A stretch of DNA of 64,000 bases from Triplophysa rosa (GCF_024868665.1 NC_079910.1:14322902-14386901), one strand, 5' to 3'. Positions 1 to 14,599 are shown, counted from the stretch's first letter. Program-made: numbers and translations. Notes: a model not told the origin generated them from the sequence alone.

Positions 1-1052
<1,052 letters not shown>

Positions 1053-1570
1053 TGAGTGTATATATGAAGCTATTTCAGTATATGTTAATGAGTAATCGAT
1101 AATTGATCGTTAAGTAAATGATCGTTATATTTTCTATGACATTCAAGCATTGTTTTTATTGTATTTTAATTATTTAAACAGACTATTTGGAAAAAATATG
1201 CTGTTAGATTCACATATCAAGGGCTCTGTGTTTCACCCTGAGAACTTCATCCAATTGGCTGATGTAATCTTGTAAACTGGCATACCAATATAATAAATCA
1301 GAATCAGAAGAGCTTTAGCCAAGTGTCTTGGCAAACACATCAAGCGAATTTTCTTTGGTTTGGAAGCTTCTAGTACAAGACATTCATACACAATGACCGA
1401 ATACAATATAATACCAGATTTAAGTTAACGAAGATTCTAAAATATGATAATACTTAATTAACTGTTAGAAGACTAGTTTTACAGAAAATGGGGATAATAA
1501 TATCATTACAGTATATATAGTAAATATCATATTAAAGTTATACCTTTCAAATATAATAGTAAGTAATAGT
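1053..1570. other. AT-rich spacer, nothing recognised
   Basis: AT-rich intron or intergenic DNA between the Tc1 relic and the LINE tail. I see no exon-like open frame, RNA gene or clear repeat boundary. It probably lies inside a nol4l intron, because upstream nol4l exons must be to the left of the window. Confidence 0.4.
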
Positions 1571-1734
1571 TAAACATCAACTCAACTTTATTTATATAGC
1601 GCTTTTTACCATTTTCATTGTTACAAAGCAGCTGTACATGAGACATATTGACTATAAGCAAAACAATTAAAGTTGTACCTGTAAAAACAAGAAAAAGGTG
1701 AAAACACAGAAGACAGACATACCCACATACAAAA

Positions 1735-1845
1735 CACTCCACAAACACAATATGCGCACGTACTAACACACAAAGACAGAAGACACACACACACGTACAC
1801 ACACACACACACCACGACACACCACACACAGACACGCACGCACAG
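1735..1845. repeat. CA-rich simple sequence in the LINE 3' UTR
   Basis: Imperfect (CA)n tract with interspersed ACGC steps. It makes spurious cysteine/valine-rich open frames on the minus strand, which are not genes. Confidence 0.85.
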
Positions 1846-2638
1846 TGAAAGCACACATTTAAGATAAAGGAGAGAGAAACACAGGTCAAATATTAAACAG
1901 ACTATAAATTCCTATATGCAATATTAATTAAGTAAAACTTTAAAATTCTAATTCTAAAGCAGCCCCCGGCCAGGCAAATAGTGCAAAACAGTATGCAAAC
2001 GGTGGCGAGGAACCAAAACTCCAATCGAGAAAAAAACCCTCAGGAGAACCCAGGCCCAACCAGGGGATTCCAGTTCCCCTCTGGCAAAAGCTGCTGCCTC
2101 TGCACAAGCTCGACAGGCTTGCACAACAAGGCTAAATAAAAAAATAAACTTACTAATAAGTAGATTTAAGATTATCATTAATAATCTAATAGCATTTGAA
2201 ATTTTGTGTGAAGACGTGTCAAGTCGCCGCGTCCTTCTTTATCCAGCTCTATCATCTCAGCTCTTGTCAGGTGCCGCTTCCCATTCTCCGCTCTACCATC
2301 AGGTCGGCCATGAACTGCATCCTGCTCGCTGTGGTAACCTTGGAACAATGAGACAAGACTGGCTGAGAGTAGAGTACTGTTCTGCACTCTTTGATGCAAC
2401 AAGTACATCAGTTGTTGTTTTTTGGTTCCGGTTGATCTAACTAATGCAGCCTAAACCCTCAGAGGATTTATATTATGGAAGTGTAGTGTATGCAAGATTA
2501 AAAAGATGCGTCTTTAGTCTAGATTTAACTGACAGAGTGTGTCTGCCTCCCGGACAGTGCAGGGAAGACTATTCCAAAGTTTAGGCGCTAGATAGGAAAA
2601 GGATCTACCACCTGCACTTGATTTTGAAATTCTAGGTA

Positions 2639-3661
2639 TTACCAACTGACAGGACGCCTGAGAGCGTAATGCACGTGAAGGCTGTAATACAAGAGGAGTT
2701 CACTCAAGTATTGAGGAGCTAAACCGTGTAGGGCTTTATAGGTAATAAGCAAGATTTTAAAGTTAACGCGATGCTTTATAGGTAACCAGTGCAAGGTTGA
2801 CAGAACCGGGCTAATATGTTCATACTTTTTTGTACGTGTAAGAACTCGAGCTGCCGCGTTTTGGACCAATTGGAGTTTTTGTAATAAGCCTGCAGGGCAA
2901 CCACCTAACAGTGCATTACAGTAGTCTAGTCTTGATGTCATGAATGCATGAATTAACTTCTCTGCATCTGACATTGACAGCATATGACGTAGTTTAGATA
3001 TATTCTTAAGATGGAAAAACGCAATTTTACAGGTGTTGGCGACGTGGCTCTCAAATGACAGATTACTATCGAATAGAACGCCAAGATTCTTTGCTGACGA
3101 CGAGGGTTTTATGGAACATCCGTCAATAGTTAAACAGTATTCTTGGTTGTTACTTATAGCAGTTTTCGGTCCAATAAGTAACACTTCCGTTTTGTCCGAG
3201 TTCAGTAATAAAAAGTTGTTACTCATCCAGTTTTTTATATCGACTATGCATTCCATTATTCGATGGAACTGCTGTGTTTCATGAGGCTTCGAGGAAATAT
3301 AAAGTTGAGTATCATCAGCATAACAGTGAAAGCTAACTCCGTGTCGCTTTATTATATCTCCTAGAGGTAGCATGTATAATGCGAAGAGCAGAGGCCCTAA
3401 GACTGAGCCCTGTGGTACACCGTACTGGACTTGCGATTTGCGTGACACCTCATTGTTTATTGCTACAAATTGAAAACGGTCGGATAAATAAGATTTAAAC
3501 CATTTCAAAGCTATTCCCTTAATGCCGACATAATTTTCGAGTCTATGTAGGAGTGTGCTGTGGTCAATGGTATCGAATGCAGCACTAAGGTCTAGCAGCA
3601 CCAATAACGAGATACAACCTCGGTCAGACGCCAATAGCAGATCATTTGTAACTCTGATCAA
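2639..3661 (-). pseudogene. LINE reverse transcriptase fragment
   Basis: An open frame of 340 codons matching the RT palm of L2/CR1-clade LINEs. It has LLDLSAAFDTIDH (catalytic Asp motif A), YGVPQGSVLGPLLF (motif B) and CYADDTQLYIS, the YADD active-site box (motif C), followed by the thumb region and a C-terminal HWLPIKHRVNFKIL block. RT homology continues upstream to about 3965 but in another frame, with a break at the A-run near 3840, so the N-terminal part of the polyprotein is disrupted. The endonuclease domain is absent. It would copy LINE RNA into DNA at target sites, but this truncated copy is very unlikely to be active. Confidence 0.9.
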
Positions 3662-4081
3662 AGCAGTCTCTGTACTGTGACATGCTCTAAATCCAGACTG
3701 GAATTCTTCATTGATGTCATTCCTTGGGAGGAAGGAGCATAATTGAGTTGAAACTACTTTTTCCAGAACTTTAGATATGAAAGGTAGATTCGATATAGGC
3801 CTGTAGTTCCCTAGTTCTCTAGGGTCGAGTTGGTTTTTTTTGCTTTATAACAGCCACCTTATATGCTTTAGGCACATGTCCTAATGTCAGAGATGAGTTA
3901 ATAATACTAAGAAGACAATCTATGATTTCTGGGAGAATCTCTTTCAGTAGATTTATAGGTATAGGGTCTAGCATGCATACAGTACATAAAACTGTATGTT
4001 GTTGGCGTGACCCAGTATATAAGTATACTGTGTAGCGTTATGGCCACTGTTAATAAGTACATGTTTTGGCTTTATTAACAG

Positions 4082-7000
4082 ATGATTCATCTTCTGAAAG
4101 TGGAAATGGATTGCACACATTGACTCCTCCCTCTGTGAGCGTGGCCGGCGCGAGTGACAGCGTGGGCACAGGACCTGGATCAGGCTCTTACGCCGAGGTA
4201 AACGGGAACGCAAACAGCACTGCTGCACCACTCGACTTTAGCACGACTTCCTCATCTTCATCCTCAGAGGACCAGCAACCAGTGAACCTCAGCGAGACAC
4301 TGGAACAGGCGCTGCCCACCACTGCCGCCATGCTGGCGACCTTTAACCCCGAGCATGCAGAAGAGCTGCGCAGAAAATACCCCAAATCTTCAGAGCTGCA
4401 CCTTGACCGAGATATCAGGGACTATAACAATAAGGTATACAAACAACAATCAAAAATTTCATTTTTTTAACATTGTGTTTATTTTAGCTAAAAAACACTT
4501 ATATACTGATGTAATATTTAATGGTATACTTACATACACATCAAAACTACAGTATACTTTACCAGTATACTATGGCCCAATCCCAATTCTATTTTCTACC
4601 CCTTCGCCTACCCCTCGCCCCTTCCCCTTGCCTCTTGAAACAAAGTGGCAAGGGGAAGGGCTACAAATTTTCCGCTAAGAAATGGGACACCACTACTACA
4701 CTGTTATACGTCATCATATACGTCGTTGCTAGCTCGTCACGTCAGAGGACATGTGCCGATGCACCGGGTATATGACATAAAAATATATTTTCTAGTATCG
4801 TGCAATCAGTGCTGTCCGCTAGCAAACTTTAACGATTTTTTTGCAAACGTTAAAAGAACATCACCGTAAATACTAACACAAGATTGAATGTAACATACAT
4901 AAAAGGAAAAATTGTCATAAAAATCCTTATTAATGGCAAAAATTACTTACATTTATGGGTCTGCTTGCTCGAGTGAGCAGCCATGTTGGAAATTTCTCTT
5001 AGCCCTTCGTTTGAAGTGAGGTCCCGAAAAATCTTCGTTTGAAGGGCTATCTGGCCCTTCCCCTTACCCCTAGCCCTCCAACCAAAAGAGAATTGAGACA
5101 CCACTACCCCTTCACGTGAACGCGCCAAACGGAGGGGTAGGGGAAAGTGTAGGGGTAAGGGGTAGAATTGGGATTGGGCCTTTACCCTCACCTGTATAGG
5201 AATGTATGAATATTGAACTAAAATAATGGAAGCAATGAAAGACACCCTATCATCCCAGTTATCACGTGAGTCCTCTTCATACAGAAAGAGAATGTTTGAA
5301 ATGATCCTCTGAGCAAGGCTTCCATCTGAAAAGAAACTTTCGTCTCTGTTTTCCATGGCCGGCCTTAATTTCTTGTTTTTTATGTCTTTATAAAAAGATG
5401 TTTTTCAAACAAGCTTGCAGACAAATTCTCAGTCTAAAATGCAGCCTGAGACTATTTGTACCGAGTACATCTGAATAACGGAGTTAGACCTTGAAGACAA
5501 GGTTTTAATTTGTGAAGCACCGTCGTGGGCATGAATGGCCTCATTGGGCGACATCATCATCTTTTTTTATATTTCTTTCGGCCTGTTGTTTCCTTAAGAA
5601 AGACTTTTCTGATCATCTAAATGCTCATGCAGATTGAAGGTTTACCTTGGTTCTTTTGTGTGTTTGTGCAGTCTCCTCAATACAGTTCAGGGAGTTATGA
5701 TTCAATAAAGATGGAGATATGCGCTGAAGATCTAACCGTTGGCCGGTCTCAGACCGCTGATGATGACGATGATGACCACGATGACCACGATGATAGTGAT
5801 AAGATAAATGATGTGGAAGGAGTCGACCCAGAGAGGCTTAAAGCATTTAATGTGAGTAACACAAACAGATATACAGTATATGCATAATTTCAATGTATTG
5901 TTTTCTATTGTTTTCAAGTTAGTTTTAACATTTCAAACCGTTATTAAAACTGAAAAAAAACATACAACTATGTATTTTAACGCTATTGAATTGATCCCAT
6001 TTTATAATATAGTGTTAAAAACAAAACTTTACTTTAGTTCATTTTGAAGTGAGGAAAATTTGATTTCGTTTATTTACTATATTGTGTATGTATAATAATC
6101 ATAAAGAATCATTTGGCGAACTGACCCTTTTTTTCTGTTTAGATGTTTGTACGTCTGTTTGTGGATGAGAATCTGGACCGGATGGTGCCAATCTCCAAAC
6201 AGCCTAAAGAAAAGATCCAAGCCATTATTGAATCGTGCAGCCGCCAGTTCCCGGAGTTCCAGGAGCGTGCACGCAAACGCATCCGCACCTACCTCAAATC
6301 TTGCCGTCGTATGAAGAAGAACGGCATGGAGGTACACTCGCTCTCCTTTACATGATCAGATGTCATCTACCGCCCCCTGTTGGCCAGTACTGTACATTTC
6401 AGTCAAAATAATAACGAATACAAGATTGGTCTGATTTAATACATTTTGTTTTTTGGGCTTATATTTTGGTTAAAGCACTAAATTGATACGCAAAGTTGTC
6501 CAAGCAGGCCTTTATGAGATGGGAATTTCTTATTACCTACAGTTATTTGTGAAGTATTAAACCTATCCATCTGTTGTATGTCCAATATATGAAAACATGA
6601 AAATAATTTGAAATACCACAGGTCCATTTTTGCTGCAACGTTGAATTGATTCAATTGATCTGTGTGTGTGTCCTGCAGACTCGACCCACGCCCCCCCACC
6701 TAACCTCAGCCATGGCGGAGAACATTCTAGCAGCCGCCTGCGAGAGCGAATCACGCAAAGCTGCCAAAAGACTGCGGTTGGACGTCTACCAGGCACACGT
6801 ATGCAACTTTTTTACGTAACGTGTGACACGTGCGGGCGTCTGTTTGATTTCAGTGCATTAAGTGTGTGTCTGACGTGCCCTCTGTCCTCTCAGGAGGAAG
6901 CGCTCGATAAGCCCGTCTCCCGCGAGCCCATCTCTCTGGCCCACTCTGCGTACTCGCTGGCAGCCTCAGCCTACTCCCAGGACCAGCTATACATTAATGG

Positions 7001-7494
7001 AGGCCTCAACTACAGTTACCGTGGTTACGGCGGACTGTGTGGCAGCATTCAACACCCTGTATCCCTGACAACAGCTACTGCCCAGACCAATGGTGAGAGA
7101 GGAACTGGGTGCAATTTGTTTTCAGAATCGTCACACGGGGGAAAAAAAAGGATCAGTCTATTGTATAGTTTTTATGAAATATATTATAAACTGTATTCTG
7201 TGACTTCTGTGAAGTCTTGTCTTACACAGTTTTGTTTACAGTGCGTGTAATTCTCTCTCTCTCACACTATACTCAGGTCCTACTGATCTCAGTATGAAGT
7301 CTCTGGCCTCCAATTCATCCTCGTCAAGCTCCAGTAGTCTCGGGAGGAACGGCGGAGGGGGCGGGACTTCAGCTCAGCTCAGCCATACAGAGGTGGCTGC
7401 GGTGCGACAGCTGATCGCGGGATACCGTGAATCTGCTGCGTTCCTCCTCCGATCGGCAGACGAGCTGGAGAACCTCATACTACAACAGAACTGA
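4082..7494 (+). CDS. nol4l: nucleolar protein 4-like, C-terminal coding exons (partial at left)
   Basis: Six coding exons: 4082-4434, 5672-5851, 6143-6331, 6679-6798, 6894-7092 and 7277-7494 (TGA). All have AG/GT borders and matching phases; the first continues a split codon from an exon left of the window. Together they give about 419 C-terminal residues of NOL4/NOL4L, a poorly understood nuclear protein. Visible blocks are a Ser/Gly-rich start, the [16 protein letters not shown] region, an acidic Asp/His run in the second exon, a conserved [20 protein letters not shown] block, two basic clusters (RARKRIR and [10 protein letters not shown]) fit for nuclear localisation, a Tyr/Gly-rich stretch, and a C-terminal helix ending [10 protein letters not shown] judge NOL4L rather than NOL4 from the neighbourhood (a chromosome-20q-type gene set). 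Whether it is the a or b fish duplicate cannot be told here. Confidence 0.88.
4573..5181. mobile_element. Non-autonomous DNA transposon with long terminal inverted repeats
   Basis: The left end starts GGCCCAATCCCAATTCTA and the right end is its perfect reverse complement over 18 bp, continuing as imperfect CCCCT-rich arms for about 50 bp. No coding capacity. It lies in the nol4l intron between the exons ending at 4434 and starting at 5672. I could not see a clean target duplication, so the superfamily is open. Confidence 0.75.
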
Positions 7495-8619
7495 ACTTCT
7501 CACTCTCTTTCCTCAACGCCCACTCTCTCTCTTTCTAAACACATCTCACTGGACCACAGGCTGCGTCCTGCACATGGAGCTTTCATAACCATCATCATCA
7601 TTATCAGATGTTTCTGATCACATCAGGCTCGATTGAGAGAGAGAACAACACAGCTCCATCAAGCTTTCACTTTCATTTCAGCTTGTTGGAGCTTCTCGTC
7701 GGGCGAGAGGAGATGAACGGGAGATGAGGCAGAGGTACGGATGAGTTACCGTGGCGATGGGAGAGGAGCTCCGAAGGACACTGCAGTGCTGCTTTAGCGA
7801 GGAGAAGCTTGTGATTGGACGGTTCCGTGTGTCTGTATGCACTTCATATTGATTCATGCCTTCTCCTTGCATTTACCCTCCGCTCACTGAAGCTCCGCCT
7901 CCCTGCCCCTGTAAGAGCCATTGATTTCAGATGCTCTTTTCCTTTAGCTGTTTCAAAGGAGGTCCTACGGCACACCAATCCTCCAGATGGCACTAACAAA
8001 ATGAAGACGCTTTTCGAGGTGTAATGGAAAGAAGGTAAAAAAAAGAGAATGAAGAAAACTGAGAGACATTTGTATTTGCTGTAAATAAGCACTCGCTGTG
8101 TCCTGAAGCACTTTTCCATTTGTTCTGACCTCTGAACATGTAACTTATGCATTTAGATATGCAGGTGGAAGATCACCTGGAAATACCTCAGCCTGTCTGT
8201 TCTGCTCTCTCTCTCCCCCAGCGTTCTCCCTCTCTGTGTGGGGGAGAAGAAAACGATCACCCGTCCGTCCTCAGCTTTACGGTCCACCCTGAGATTTAGC
8301 CATTGAGAGCAGAGAGTAGGGTGGATTTGTTTCTGTGGTTCAAATGCAGATTGTTTCTATTCTCCAAACGCTGCAAAACATTTTCTTAAGCAGCAGTTTT
8401 GTTTTACAGCTAAAATATCCTAAAAACCATAAAAAAGACCTTTTTCCACAACGTATATGTTCAAATTTCTTTTTCTGTTCCTACTGGCGTTTTTGGAGCA
8501 TTTTTGCCAGTGAAGAAAGTAAAGTCGATTAAAGATATATTCTCTGCTTTTACGTAAACAATCCTTGTTTTAAGGATATATGGATATTTTTACTGGAACG
8601 CAAAACGGAGATTTTGTTG

Positions 8620-8980
8620 CACTGCAAATCGATATCTTATTTAGTATTCTTTTCTTGTTATCCAGTACAAATATCTGAAGATTATTGAATCAAGATACAA
8701 TTACTGGAGATAAGATAAGTCTCGTTTTCTACACGTTTATGCCTAAAACAAGCAAAATATCCGCCAGTGGAGTAAAAAAAATCGACTTAATTCAAGTTTC
8801 TTGATTTAACAAACTTCATTAAAACCCATTGACAGATATTAATTTCACGTTTTAAGCATAAGCGTATTTAATTTTGATATTTTCTTTCAGTAAACAAGAA
8901 GCCAATGTATCTTGATTTAAAAATTGTGAGATAATTGTATTGGAAACGCAACACAAAGTAAGACGTTTATTTTTGCAGTG
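8620..8980. mobile_element. MITE with CACTGCAAA termini
   Basis: Starts CACTGCAAA and ends TTTGCAGTG, with inner arms typical of a very common fish MITE (alternating AAACAAG and TATCTT motifs). About 360 bp, no coding capacity. The termini suggest the CACTA/EnSpm group, but the flanking 3-bp duplication is not clear. Confidence 0.65.
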
Positions 8981-11945
8981 TGCATTACGTTTTGTATATA
9001 TTCCGGTCCATTTCAAGGTATCGATGTCATGAACACACTAAACTTAAACTTCAAATGGAAGGTTGGACTTTTTTGGACAGAATGAAGTGTTCTGATGAGG
9101 TTGACTGATATAATCGACCGGGTCTTTTTGGGACATGGGCCGTACCCTTTCCGAATGCATTTGAACCTGTCGAAAACAGTGTACAGGTGCCAGCTCGCTC
9201 TGTTCCCTCTCTACGGGTCACTCCTCGTTTCTATACTGTGCCCTTCTGTTTCTCATCTCCTCCTCCGCCTGACTGTATTCTGGGGGAAACAGAGATGGAA
9301 GGAGGTCGAAGGTGTTAGTCTTTTTATCTGTTGACTCTTCTTTATGGCCATTAATACACTCTGCTGCTATGGACTCGGTTATAACGCCACAGACCTGAAA
9401 CCTCAAGCCTCCCAACACAACCAGAGCACCTCAACACGAAACGTACCCAGGCAAAAAATGAACGAACGATGGGCAAAAAACAGAAACGGGATGCCAAAAT
9501 ATTTGGAGGGAAGATTTAAAACTGCCATGTTTTGCATTCTGGTCGTTTAAGACAGAAGGCTGCTTTTGTTTGCTTTGCCAGCTTTTTTTTACATGTTTGT
9601 TTTAGCGTTCAAGTGCTTCAGCGTGTGCTTCTATGGGAAGATCAGTGGTGAGCAACTTGTCAGAAGAGCTTGGCGCACACACGCATACACACACATTCGG
9701 TCACGCTCTTTAGTGAATTGCATATATTGCAGGACAGGTAAAAAATGCTTATTTAGTGAGGTGGAACGGTTCAGGAACTGACGGAAATGTCACTGTAATT
9801 TGCTCCATACGCACACGGAGGCAGTGCTAATCTGAGGGGGTTTATTGCACTGCTGGTGGGGGATGGAGAAAGAATATCGCAATGCAGATGATAATCAAAA
9901 GCATTCCTGGCCCTAAAAGAGAAAGACTAATATATTAAAGCTGCCACGACCCCCACCGAGGAGCTTCCTGAATCATCGGACATGCATTTAACCCTGGTTA
10001 CGTACACGACGGGTGTGATTGAAATCCATGATGGTGTGCTGTGTTTCTTGGAAACGCTTGTGCGTGTGGATTAAGCGACCGCGCGAGTGTGTGACCAGAG
10101 ACAACACTGCCGCCTTAAACATATTTGTGTGCAATTTTGACACCCCGTCCAAAACACAGACACACATGCGGCATTGATTTCTTGGAGCGAATTGAAATGT
10201 ATTGTATTATATTTGTAAGAGTTCTTGGTAGACCGAAGCGTCCAGCCCTCCTGATTTTTGATTAGAATGCCGCCGTTGATGTAAAAAAATATGCAAAATT
10301 GTCAGCGCCAGGCCTCTCATCACTGTGTTGAGCTTATAGCGTGTCTACGGTCTGATCTGTCTGTTTAATGTCGCTCTGGCCACGTCTTATTCGCTTTGTT
10401 TCATGTATTCATCTCAGGAGAGAATGTATGACGTAGATGATGTCGAAAAAATCCACTGTGGTTCTTCTTATGAATATTGGGTTGTCGCGAAAACACGTCT
10501 AGGTCACATTTCAGCTCAACACTTAAAAAAATTATAGATAAAAGCTTACGAAGCCTCAAGTTTATTTTGCATTTTGACATCGATATTTTCTTAACAATCA
10601 AGCACATTTTTACCCACCCACCCACACACGTTCTCAGTAATGCGAATTTAGAAATCTGAGACATTATTATTATTTTGTTATGTTAGAAAAAGTCTGTGAT
10701 ACATATTTTTTATTAAATGACCATAAATAGTACAACAGATACTGTCACATGAGTATAAATGCTGATTTTATGTGTTACACCAGTTGGGATGGGGAAAAAA
10801 AGCTTAATTGTCATAAAAAGAGACACAATTTAAAGGTTATAAAATACGCTTTATTGTCTATAAGAAAAACAACAAAATTGTTTTGGACATGCTGTTTTTC
10901 ATATTTGAAGAGTTTCATTGAGGAAAAATCCTCTTTTCCAATTTTCTTGGCTATTTTTGTGTTTTCGCTCCAACGTTATTGTCCTGTCACAAGTAGAGCC
11001 ATACAGATGTTGAGAGGTCAAGTTATGGAAAGAGATTCCAGCTGCTGTCCGTTCTTTTCCTGCCTCGGTCATCTCTGTCTCTCATTGAGATCTGATATGG
11101 GTATGAATCCCACTGCCTGTTAAACCGACTGTCAAACGCCGTCGAATATACGCCAACCTCACATGCCACTGAGCTCTTTTGTGGATTTATAAAAACATAC
11201 GACGGTAAACGTTTGTGACTTGAACCTGGGACTGCTTAACGCATCTGAGGAGAAGCTGAAAAGCGAACCGTTCATCTGTTTGTTATGGGCTTCTTCTCTC
11301 CAGCTCACTCAAGGACAGCTACTGAACTACAAACTGTAAAACAAGGCAAACGACAATCTCGAAAAAGGTGTAACTAGTTGACAGTTTTGTTCTGGCGCTC
11401 TGTGTTGTGTGTGTACGGTACAGCGCGTCAGGAGGAGTGAGGGGTATTTTAGCCATAATCAGACCATCTCTCACTCTCAAACGCGACTTCTGTGGCCCAC
11501 TGTCAAAACCTTTTTATCCTGTTTTTATTCTGGTTATCTTGATTATTTTGTAATTTTTTTGTATCGCAAGTGGTCTTTACAGAAATGTTTTGTAACAATA
11601 CCAACATCACATATGAAGTTGTCCTGTATGCCTATACATTCCAAACAAGGATGTCAACATGCCAGGCAGCCAGCCAAACCAAGGTCACATCGGAGTGCAG
11701 ATACACCAAGAGCGACCTGCTCGAGTGCTCTCACAATCTGCATCCGTGCATTAGATTAGCTAACAAAGTAGTTTAAGTTATAGATGTTAGCAACAGTATT
11801 ATTCACACATGCCAAGAACTTTAATCTCGGTACTGTATTGGCTGAAAGTTTTGTTTTGGGATATTTGGGACAGTATCTATTTTTTTCATTTTGCTGAGCT
11901 GTGCCTTTAAAAGGGCTTAACTGAATTGATTGTTATGTATGTATG

Positions 11946-12249
11946 AAGGAGTAGTTCACCTTCAAAATGAAACTTCTGTCATCATTTACACGCCCTCTTG
12001 TCATTTCAAACCTGTATGCCTTTCTTCTGCAGAACACAAAAGAAGATATTTTGAAAAATGCCAGTAGCAGAACAGCACAGCCCCCCATTCACTTCTATTG
12101 TAGCCAATGCAAGTGAATGGGGGGCTGTTAACAACATTCTTCAAAATGTCTTTTTTGTGTTCTGCGGAATAAAGAAAGTCATACAGGTTTGAAATGACAA
12201 GAGGGTGAGTAAATGATGACAGAATTTTGAAGGTGAACTACTCCTTTAA
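11946..12249. mobile_element. Angel-like fold-back MITE, complete palindrome
   Basis: The left arm (GGAGTAGTTCACCTTCAAAA...) and right arm (...TTTTGAAGGTGAACTACTCC) are near-perfect inverted copies over about 140 bp each. The inner GAATGGGGGGCTGT side repeats the pairing, so the element can fold into one long hairpin. This family is very frequent in cyprinid genomes. Other copies in the window: 18075, 21768, 22672, 29098, 31065, 34640, 37051, 42137 and 56075. Confidence 0.85.
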
Positions 12250-13699
12250 TTGTGTATTAGGAACCCCCTCAGCTCTTTTATGTCCTGTCATAGTACCTCT
12301 GTATTTTTTTGATGGGTTAAACCGCAATCTACTGTGATCTTACATACGAGTAAACAGCCCATCCGTCATGTGTTAAAGACGCATCCCCAGTCCCATTCGA
12401 ACCCTTTACTCAAACACATCACATACACGGATGGTCATACGGGTTCTGGCTTTGCATTCAGGTGTGACGCTGGTTATGGTTGTTGCTAAACTACACAATT
12501 TTAAAAAAGTTGTCCGGTGTCAGATATGAAGCTCTGAAAAAAAATTAAAACAACTTTTTATTTTTCTACCACAGTGGTGTACAAGCTGCATTCAAATCAA
12601 TGTGGTTCCCTGTTTGAGTTTTTTAGCATTTGTTGGTGCTTTGGATGTTTTCCAATTTCATTTTTCTTCTGATGTCTCCTACTGTATACAGAGCTGCGGA
12701 TGTCAGCGCTGGTTTTGATATGTATCTAATACCAATGTGAAACTGTCTCTTTCCTCCTCATTTTGGACTCAGTGGAAGTGTGATGTTTACATGTACAGAT
12801 TTTTGAGATTTTCTTTCTTTTTTGTTTGTTTGCTATGTTTACTTTAAATGCTTTCCCTTTCTCCTTTTCAGACATTGCTTGATTTCATCCGATTCCTTTA
12901 TAAGTAAGGGAAATGGGACTTGCAGCGTCAAGTTTAGACAGGATATCTGTCTAGGAAATCCCATTAAATCAATGCCTTCAGGCGAACCTTATTCTTCTTC
13001 TCAAACTGCTGTCAACACAAAAGGAAGATTTTTCCTCTGTCCATTAAGGAGAACGTGGCCGTTCGTTGGTTAATGATTAAAAGCCATTATCGCACCCTTT
13101 AGCGGGGGCAGACATCAAGTATTAGAGTACAAGAACAGCAGAGTATAATCCTCAGGTAACTAATTACTGTTTTATAGTTGAGAAAGTCGTCTTATTGGCA
13201 ACCCCATTTCCCTGTTTAATAACCATAATATATATCAAACTAATCTTTTTTTATATTTATTGTGTTATATATATATATATCGTGAATACTTTTTTCGGTA
13301 CATGTGGCTAAATATTTTAATTCTTTAGAAGTGTTAATAAAAACATATGTGAAGCTACGAAGGGACTGAATGAAAAAAATCAGTTTTTGTTGTTAAATGC
13401 AAAACAGCATGGGTGGCTCCTAACATATCACTTTCATTAATGAAAACCAATGATTTGAGATTAAGCTTTCTCCAGTGGGACGTCACTGCGAAGATGTCAC
13501 AGAATATGACATTGTGACCTTTTTTCCTCCCAAGCTGTACATCACAAAGCTAAATATACTAATAAAACAGTGTGCTATATATCAAACAACTAGTAGCTCT
13601 GTTTTTGTCCAAAGGAATCAGGCATACGTATGTGAGTGTATGTACAGGCTCCTACACAAAATTGCTCCACAATGATGGTAAAAGTCTTAACCACCGTTA

Positions 13700-14080
13700 T
13701 TATTAAACTAACTCATACCCCATAAGGAACTAGGGACCCCCTATAAGGTAAAAATAGACTTAGTGGTCCCTCAGATAATTTTTTTAAATAATAATAATAA
13801 TAATGAGAAATCTAGAACTTGTGCAGATCAGATATGGTAAATATTGTAAATAAATGATTTACTATATTTAAATAAGTTTTAAGATTTTTGGTCCCACCCA
13901 AGAATCAACAACCCATGGTGGGGACCCCCAAAGACGTGTGATTGTTAGGGTTAGGGAGTGGGATAGGGAATATGATATACAGTTTGTACAGTATAAAAAC
14001 CATTCCGTCTATGGAATGTCCCATTAAAACATGGAAACCCAACGTGTGTGTGCGCGCGTGCGTGCGTGCGTATGTGTGTC
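13700..14080. repeat. Fish interspersed repeat with GGTTAGGG stretch and (GT)n end
   Basis: Contains GGGACCCC blocks, a short TTAGGGTTAGGG stretch, the GTTTGTACAGTATAAAAACC segment common in cyprinid repeats, and ends in a (GT)n/(CG) microsatellite at about 14044-14080. This is an interspersed repeat family, not a telomere relic. Confidence 0.6.
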
Positions 14081-14599
14081 AGGTTTTGCTGTCCAAGTAA
14101 AATCTGAATTTGCTTACATAGCCCCTATGACAGAACCAGCAAAAAATGACTTCTGACTTTAAAATTTTAAAATGTTTCAAAGTGGTTTAGGGTGTTGTAA
14201 TAAAAGCGTAATTTAAAACACCCCCAGATAGCAATGATAACCGGTTTAATGTTTAATCGATGTTGAGAGTAACATTGATTCAATATTAAACCAATCTTTG
14301 CTACATGAATTGCAAGTGCATCAAAATGTATATCTATATGAAAATGTAGTAATACACAGGTTATTTGATTGATTGTTAATGCAAATAGATCAGTAGTCTA
14401 TTTGCATTGACAAGTAATCGAATAAAAACTAAAAAAGAATGTGCTACTACAATGACCATAATTCAACTATGGCATTTGTGGTAAAACCACAAATTTTACA
14501 TTTTCCCAAGTAGAGTTACCAGTTTTAACGATCCACTAAAAGCATGATTACTACACAAAATAAAACAACATGCTTGATTTTCCTTAAAGGGTGGTTTTC

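Larger units (their letters stand above)
1575..3970 (-). mobile_element. 5'-truncated LINE retrotransposon (L2/CR1 clade), minus strand
   Basis: Non-LTR retrotransposon copy read on the minus strand. The 3' end at about 1575-1640 has the tail motif seen in many fish elements of this kind (GCGCTATATAAATAAAG read on the minus strand). Above it lies a 3' UTR that contains a CA-rich stretch (about 1735-1845), then the reverse transcriptase at 2639-3661, and RT-like sequence in a shifted frame up to about 3965. The same tail type recurs at 53675-53990. The copy ends abruptly near 3970 with no first ORF or endonuclease, which is the usual 5' truncation of a dead-on-arrival insertion. It sits in a nol4l intron, directly upstream of the exon at 4082. 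Confidence 0.85.
7495..13345 (+). other. Probable long 3' UTR and downstream DNA of nol4l
   Basis: Nearly 6 kb after the nol4l stop with no exon-like frame. The first kb is GC-richer and free of repeats, as expected of a 3' UTR. Two MITEs are embedded (8620-8980 and 11946-12249). A usable AATAAA appears near 13335; the one near 12168 lies inside a MITE. The true end of the transcript cannot be fixed from sequence alone. Confidence 0.4.

Noticed and set aside
1527..1889. Cys/Val-rich minus-strand open frames
   Set aside because: They are the translation of the CA-rich repeat in a LINE 3' UTR; no start context, splice sites or family match.
6666..7250. A 194-codon plus-strand frame through the nol4l exons
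   Set aside because: Its first part reads the 6679-6798 exon in the wrong frame and then crosses an intron; only the exon frames listed fit NOL4L.
13940..13990. TTAGGG-like stretch as an interstitial telomere
   Set aside because: Only two imperfect units, set in a known type of interspersed fish repeat.
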